The position numbers and the translations under genes were made by a program. Shown in pieces: positions 60,192 through 64,000 of a DNA stretch of 64,000 nt (its first letter is position 1; each line of letters starts with the position of its first letter). The stretch is from positions 1,612,001 to 1,676,000 of the forward strand of contig NZ_OZ244111.1 in assembly GCF_965215655.1 (NCBI RefSeq), read 5' to 3'. The notes beneath the pieces are model-generated. The model was not told the DNA's origin, made no database searches, and saw only the letters and a program-made list of their open reading frames with translations. Source of the DNA: Nioella sp965215655. Its GTDB lineage: Bacteria > Pseudomonadota > Alphaproteobacteria > Rhodobacterales > Rhodobacteraceae.

Positions 60192-60614
60192 ATGAACCTG
60201 ACGCGCAGACAAGCGCTGATCACGGCGCTCAGCGCCGCAGCTGTGGCGGGCATCCTGCCGCGCTCGGCCTCGGCCCAGTCCTTGGAAGACGCGATGGCGG
60301 CCTTCACCGGCGGCGCGGAGGCTTCCGAAGGCGGGATCATCATCACCGCGCCGGAAATCGCGGAAAACGGCAATACCGTGCCGGTTGAAGTGGAAGCCGA
60401 TGGCGCAGCGCGCATCACCATCTTTGCCGCCGGCAACCCGAATCCGGGTGTCGTGACCTTCGCCTTTGGCCCGCTGGCCGCGGTGTCGCGCGCTTCGACC
60501 CGGATCCGCCTCGCGGAAACTCAGGATGTGGTGGTCGTGGCCGAGATGGCCGACGGCAGCTACCAGATGGCCGCGCAAGAAGTCAAAGTCACCATCGGCG
60601 GCTGCGGCGGCTGA
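60192..60614 (+). CDS. soxY: Sulfur carrier subunit SoxY
   Basis: 140 residues. A Tat signal (TRRQALITALSAAAVAGI) and an Ig-like body end in IGGCGG, whose Cys138 carries the sulfur substrate on a swinging arm. AGGAGGAGA precedes the ATG. Forms a dimer with SoxZ, whose gene follows 24 bases later; co-export with SoxZ through Tat is the known mechanism. Confidence 0.95.
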   Translation: MNLTRRQALITALSAAAVAGILPRSASAQSLEDAMAAFTGGAEASEGGIIITAPEIAENGNTVPVEVEADGAARITIFAAGNPNPGVVTFAFGPLAAVSRASTRIRLAETQDVVVVAEMADGSYQMAAQEVKVTIGGCGG

Positions 60615-60638
60615 GCGAAAGAAGGAGGAGTAAGACCC

Positions 60639-60962
60639 ATGGAAGGTGTTCGCCCCCGCGTTCGAGTCGACAGTGCCACCGAGGCCGGTGCCGTTGTCGA
60701 AGTCAAAACCCTGATCAGCCACCCGATGGAATCGGGCCTTCGCCGCGATGGCGATGGCAACCTGATCCCGCGCCAGATCATCAACCGCTTCACCGCCGAA
60801 TATAACGGTGAAATGGTGATCGACGTCACGCTGGAACCGGCTATCTCGACCAACCCCTATTTCGAGTTCGATGCCACCGTGCCCGAACCCGGCACGTTTA
60901 CCTTCACCTGGTATGACGATGATGGGGATGTCTACACATCCACCAACGACCAGAGCTTCTGA
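60639..60962 (+). CDS. soxZ: SoxZ, partner of the sulfur carrier SoxY
   Basis: 107 residues, no signal peptide, as expected because it crosses the membrane with SoxY. The block VKTLISHPMESGLRRD and the end FTFTWYDDDGDVYTS are typical. GAAGGAGGAG lies upstream. Confidence 0.95.
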   Translation: MEGVRPRVRVDSATEAGAVVEVKTLISHPMESGLRRDGDGNLIPRQIINRFTAEYNGEMVIDVTLEPAISTNPYFEFDATVPEPGTFTFTWYDDDGDVYTSTNDQSF

Positions 60963-61003
60963 TCGCTGGCATCCAGGAAACGAGAATAATAGGGAGGACC
61001 AAG

Positions 61004-61852
61004 ATGCCAGGAAACGCACGCAGAGCCACGATGGCCGTACTGCTGGCAGGGACCGTTATGGTGGCCCCGGCTCTCGGTGACGAAAGCGCCGAGCTTGTGA
61101 TCGACGGACAGGTTTTCGTCACCCGCACAGAAGCGCCGGAGCACATGGAATATGTCCCCGAGATCATCTCGGGTTGGGTATTCCGGTCCGCGGAAACTCA
61201 GGCCGTCCAGATGGACGACTTCGACAATCCGGGCATGCTCTATGTGGATGAAGGTCTGGATCTGTGGACCCAGGTGGATGGCGAGGCAGGGGAATCCTGC
61301 GCGTCCTGCCATGGCGACGCAGAAAGCATGGCCGGCGTTCGCACGCAGATGCCGCATGTGAACGAAGACGGCGAGCTGTGGGCGATGGAGGACTACGTCA
61401 ACAACTGCCGGACAGAACGCATGGAGGCGGAAGCCTGGGGCTGGGAAAGCGGCCCGATGCTGGCGATGACCACCATGATCTCGTATCAGTCGCGCGGCCT
61501 GCCGATGAATGTGCAGATCGACGGCGAAGCACAGGAATACTGGGAACAGGGACGGGATCTCTACTACACCCGCTTTGGCCAGTTGAACCTGTCCTGCGCC
61601 AATTGCCACGAAGACAACTACGGCAACATGCTGCGGGCCGACCACCTGTCTCAGGGGCAGTTGAACGGCTTCCCAGTCTACCGCCTGAAATGGGCCGGTG
61701 TCGGGTCCATCCATCGCCGTTTGCGGGGCTGCATCAGCGATACGCGCGCGGAAACCTTCGGGCGTGGCTCGGATGAGCTGACTGCATTGGAACTCTACGT
61801 CTCCTCGCGTGGTAACGGTCTGTCGGTCGAGGCTCCCTCGGTCCGCAACTGA
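61004..61852 (+). CDS. soxA: Diheme cytochrome c SoxA (L-cysteine S-thiosulfotransferase subunit)
   Basis: 282 residues with a signal peptide (AVLLAGTVMVAPALG). Two heme motifs, C99ASCH and C198ANCH, and Cys243 in GCISDTRAE, the persulfide heme ligand at the active site. With SoxX it oxidatively joins thiosulfate to SoxY. Diheme type as in Paracoccus. Confidence 0.95.
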   Translation: MPGNARRATMAVLLAGTVMVAPALGDESAELVIDGQVFVTRTEAPEHMEYVPEIISGWVFRSAETQAVQMDDFDNPGMLYVDEGLDLWTQVDGEAGESCASCHGDAESMAGVRTQMPHVNEDGELWAMEDYVNNCRTERMEAEAWGWESGPMLAMTTMISYQSRGLPMNVQIDGEAQEYWEQGRDLYYTRFGQLNLSCANCHEDNYGNMLRADHLSQGQLNGFPVYRLKWAGVGSIHRRLRGCISDTRAETFGRGSDELTALELYVSSRGNGLSVEAPSVRN

Positions 61853-61892
61853 CATCAAGAAGACCCGCTAAGGGCCTGAAAACAAGAAAAGA

Positions 61893-61914
61893 CCCTCCGA
61901 CCTTTGGTTGGGGG
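61893..61914 (+). other. Hairpin between soxA and soxB
   Basis: CCCTCCGACC and GGTTGGGGG pair around TTT in the 99-base gap. Without a T-run it is more likely an RNA processing or stability element than a terminator. Confidence 0.45.
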
Positions 61915-61951
61915 GATCAATAGACACATGCTTGCAAAACGGAACTGACGC

Positions 61952-63649
61952 ATGATTTCCCGCCGCGAATTTCTCCAGGCTTCGGTTGCCGCTTCCGCCA
62001 TTCTGGGGGCCTCTGGCACCGGACGGTGGGGCCGTCTGGCTGCGCAACAGCGCCTGATGACCCAGGATGACCTGCTGAACATGGAGGCCGTGGGCAATGT
62101 CACGCTGATCCATATCACCGACATCCATGCGCAGTTGAAACCGATCTATTTCCGCGAACCCCAGATCAATCTGGGCGTCGGCGAGGTGAACGGCTTGCCG
62201 CCCCACGTGACTGGCGCGGATTTCCTCGACCTCTACAACATCCAGCCCGGCAGCCCCGAGGCTTATGCGCTGACCTATAACGATTTCGAGGCCCTTGCCG
62301 CGCAATATGGGCGTCTTGGCGGGCTCGACCGCGCCGCGACGGTGATCAACCATATCCGCTCAGAACGCCCTGGCGCGCTGCTCTTGGACGGTGGTGACAC
62401 ATGGCAAGGCAGCCTGACCGCGCTGCGCACCAATGGCGGCGACATGGTCCGCGCGATGAACGCGCTTGGCGTCGACGCCATGACCTCGCATTGGGAATTC
62501 ACCCTTGGCATCGACCGGGTCACCGAGATCGTCGAGAACGAGCTGAACTTCCCGTTCCTTGGCGCGAATATCTTCGATTCCATGTGGGACGAACCGGCCT
62601 ATGAACCCTACCGCATGTTCGAACAGAACGGCGTCAACATCGCCGTGATCGGGCAGGCCTTCCCCTATATGCCGATCGCAAACCCCGGCTGGATGTTCCC
62701 CGACCTGTCCTTCGGTATCCGCGAAGCACGCGTGGCCGAGATGGTCGAGGAAGTGCGCGGGGCAGGGGCCGAGGTCGTGGTGCTGCTGTCGCATAACGGC
62801 TTTGACGTCGACCGCAAACTGGCCAGCCGCGTGCCCGGCATCGACGTGATCCTGACCGGCCACACCCATGACGCGCTGCCCGAACCGGTGATCGTCGGCA
62901 ATACGCTGGTCATCGCCACCGGCAGCCATGGCAAATTCGTCAGCCGCCTTGACCTTGATGTGCGCGATGGCGGCGTGCAGGGCTATGGGTATCGCCTGAT
63001 CCCGATCTTCTCGGACGTGATCACCCCCGATGCCGAGATGGCCGCGCTGATCGACGCCGAACGCGCGCCCTACGAGGCGGAACTGGGCGAGGTTCTGGGC
63101 CAGACCGCCAATACGCTCTACCGGCGCGGTAATTTCAACGGCACCTGGGACGATCTGCTGTGCCAGGCCATGCTGGAAGAACGCGACGCCGATATCGCGC
63201 TGTCGCCCGGCTTCCGGTGGGGCACCAGCGTGCCCGCGGGGCAGGCGATCACCAAGGAAGAACTCTTCAACGCCACGGCGATGAGCTATCCGAACTGCTA
63301 CCGCACGGAAATGACGGGCGAATTCCTGCATGTGATCATGGAGGATGTGGCCGACAACCTGTTCAACACCGATCCCTATTATCAGCAGGGCGGCGACATG
63401 GTGCGCGTCGGTGGCATGGGCTACCGCATCGACATCAGCCAGCCACAGGGCAGCCGCATCAGCGACATGACCCTGCTGCGCACCGGCGAACGGATCGACC
63501 CCGCCACGACCTACACCGTCGCCGGGTGGGCCAGCGTCAACGAAGGCACCGAAGGTCCGCCGATCTGGGAGGTGGCCGAGGCCTATATCCGCCGAATGGG
63601 CACCGTGGACATTCCGCCCAACCAGTCCGTGATCGTGACCGGAGGCTGA
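61952..63649 (+). CDS. soxB: Thiosulfohydrolase SoxB
   Basis: 565 residues. Tat-like start (SRREFLQASVAASAILG). Metallophosphatase-fold motifs for two manganese ions: HITDIHAQLKPIYFRE, LLDGGDTWQGS, and TGHTHDALPE, plus the C-terminal 5'-nucleotidase-like domain. Hydrolyses the terminal sulfone from SoxYZ and releases sulfate. Confidence 0.95.
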   Translation: MISRREFLQASVAASAILGASGTGRWGRLAAQQRLMTQDDLLNMEAVGNVTLIHITDIHAQLKPIYFREPQINLGVGEVNGLPPHVTGADFLDLYNIQPGSPEAYALTYNDFEALAAQYGRLGGLDRAATVINHIRSERPGALLLDGGDTWQGSLTALRTNGGDMVRAMNALGVDAMTSHWEFTLGIDRVTEIVENELNFPFLGANIFDSMWDEPAYEPYRMFEQNGVNIAVIGQAFPYMPIANPGWMFPDLSFGIREARVAEMVEEVRGAGAEVVVLLSHNGFDVDRKLASRVPGIDVILTGHTHDALPEPVIVGNTLVIATGSHGKFVSRLDLDVRDGGVQGYGYRLIPIFSDVITPDAEMAALIDAERAPYEAELGEVLGQTANTLYRRGNFNGTWDDLLCQAMLEERDADIALSPGFRWGTSVPAGQAITKEELFNATAMSYPNCYRTEMTGEFLHVIMEDVADNLFNTDPYYQQGGDMVRVGGMGYRIDISQPQGSRISDMTLLRTGERIDPATTYTVAGWASVNEGTEGPPIWEVAEAYIRRMGTVDIPPNQSVIVTGG

Positions 63650-63702
63650 GCAAAGAGATGAACAAGACACCAATGACAGACGAAGCTGAGCGGAGGACGG
63701 AC

Positions 63703-64000
63703 ATGACCGACAGCCCCCACAAGAACGGCACCACCCGCCGGGGGTTCCTTGCAGGAACCGCCGTGGCCGGGGCGGCCGCCATCACGGGAACCGTAGCGCG
63801 GGCAGATGCGCCCGATCCGGCCATCACCGAGGTACAGCCCTGGGCGCGGTACCTGGGTGAGGGCGTCGATGCGCGGCCCTATGGCTATCCGTCGGAACAC
63901 GAGGCGCATGTTGTGCGCCGCAACGTGGAATGGCTGACTGCCGATCCGATCTCCTCGGTGAACTTCACCCCGATTCACGAGCTGGACGGGATCATCACCC
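63703..64000 (+). CDS. soxC: Sulfane dehydrogenase molybdoprotein SoxC, N-terminal part (cut by window edge)
   Basis: ATG 63703 is preceded by GGAGG at six bases; an in-frame ATG at 63658 is a weaker start. The Tat motif RRGFLAGTAVAGAAA and PWARYLGEGVDARPYGYPSE are the start of SoxC, the molybdenum subunit that with SoxD oxidises the sulfane sulfur on SoxY. Presence of SoxC indicates complete thiosulfate oxidation to sulfate without sulfur globules. Confidence 0.92.
   Translation, partial: MTDSPHKNGTTRRGFLAGTAVAGAAAITGTVARADAPDPAITEVQPWARYLGEGVDARPYGYPSEHEAHVVRRNVEWLTADPISSVNFTPIHELDGIIT

Noticed and set aside
1..64000. Prophage, transposon or tRNA-linked island
   Set aside because: No integrase, transposase, phage structural gene, tRNA or attachment repeats were seen; the short palindromes and 3' elements do not encode anything.

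Overview
The window is high-GC chromosomal DNA from an alphaproteobacterium, almost certainly a marine Rhodobacteraceae/Roseobacter-group member. The basis is a circularly permuted two-piece tmRNA, an adjacent dmdA-acuI pair for DMSP demethylation, a trgA-trgB-cysK block like that of Rhodobacter, a thiotrophic sox cluster, RTX/Hint secreted proteins, and four copies of a GC-hairpin plus GAGGTATTTTTGCCAAGATG-type 3' element. No prophage, insertion sequence, CRISPR array or tRNA was seen. The left edge cuts prfA and the right edge cuts soxC.

Layout. 1-9.5 kb: prfA end, prmC, a DUF4167 protein, then a leftward envelope operon lptF-lptG-lptD-surA-pdxA-rsmA, mostly with ATGA-type overlaps. 9.6-17.2 kb: pepA, holC, an LTD-Hint protein, a retropepsin-like protease, marC, an ABC-F ATPase, ndk and a TfoX C-terminal-domain protein, with a cluster of short perfect palindromes between the last two. 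17.2-24.6 kb: a 1-kb non-coding leader, an RTX-Hint protein, a MobA-like nucleotidyltransferase coupled to an FAD/GcvT dehydrogenase, and a CNNM/CorC transporter. 24.6-36.5 kb: an exopolysaccharide locus with a priming sugar transferase, three GT4-type and one GT2 glycosyltransferase, a Wzy-like polymerase, a Wzx-like flippase and an unusual secreted SGNH + glycosidase-like + RTX protein. 36.5-37.6 kb: two-piece tmRNA and a secreted double-LCCL protein.

37.6-44.9 kb: a DMSP locus. A FadR-type GntR regulator is divergent from DUF2182, DUF1326, dmdA and acuI, and the 85-bp divergent gap holds a tandem 15-bp repeat that is a likely operator. A GNAT enzyme and a BCCT transporter follow. 45-54.9 kb: class V aminotransferase, photolyase, cfa, trgA, trgB, cysK, a large MscS-type channel and an AlaX editing protein.

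55-64 kb: an unknown polytopic membrane protein and then sulfur oxidation. A YeeE/YedE-type transporter, soxR and soxS read left; soxV, W, X, Y, Z, A, B and C read right. A perfect ATTC-N8-GAAT palindrome of the SoxR/SqrR/BigR type lies in front of soxX, and soxV appears to use an ATT start codon behind a textbook ribosome-binding site. Organic sulfur (DMSP), cysteine/tellurite and thiosulfate functions therefore sit within about 27 kb of each other.
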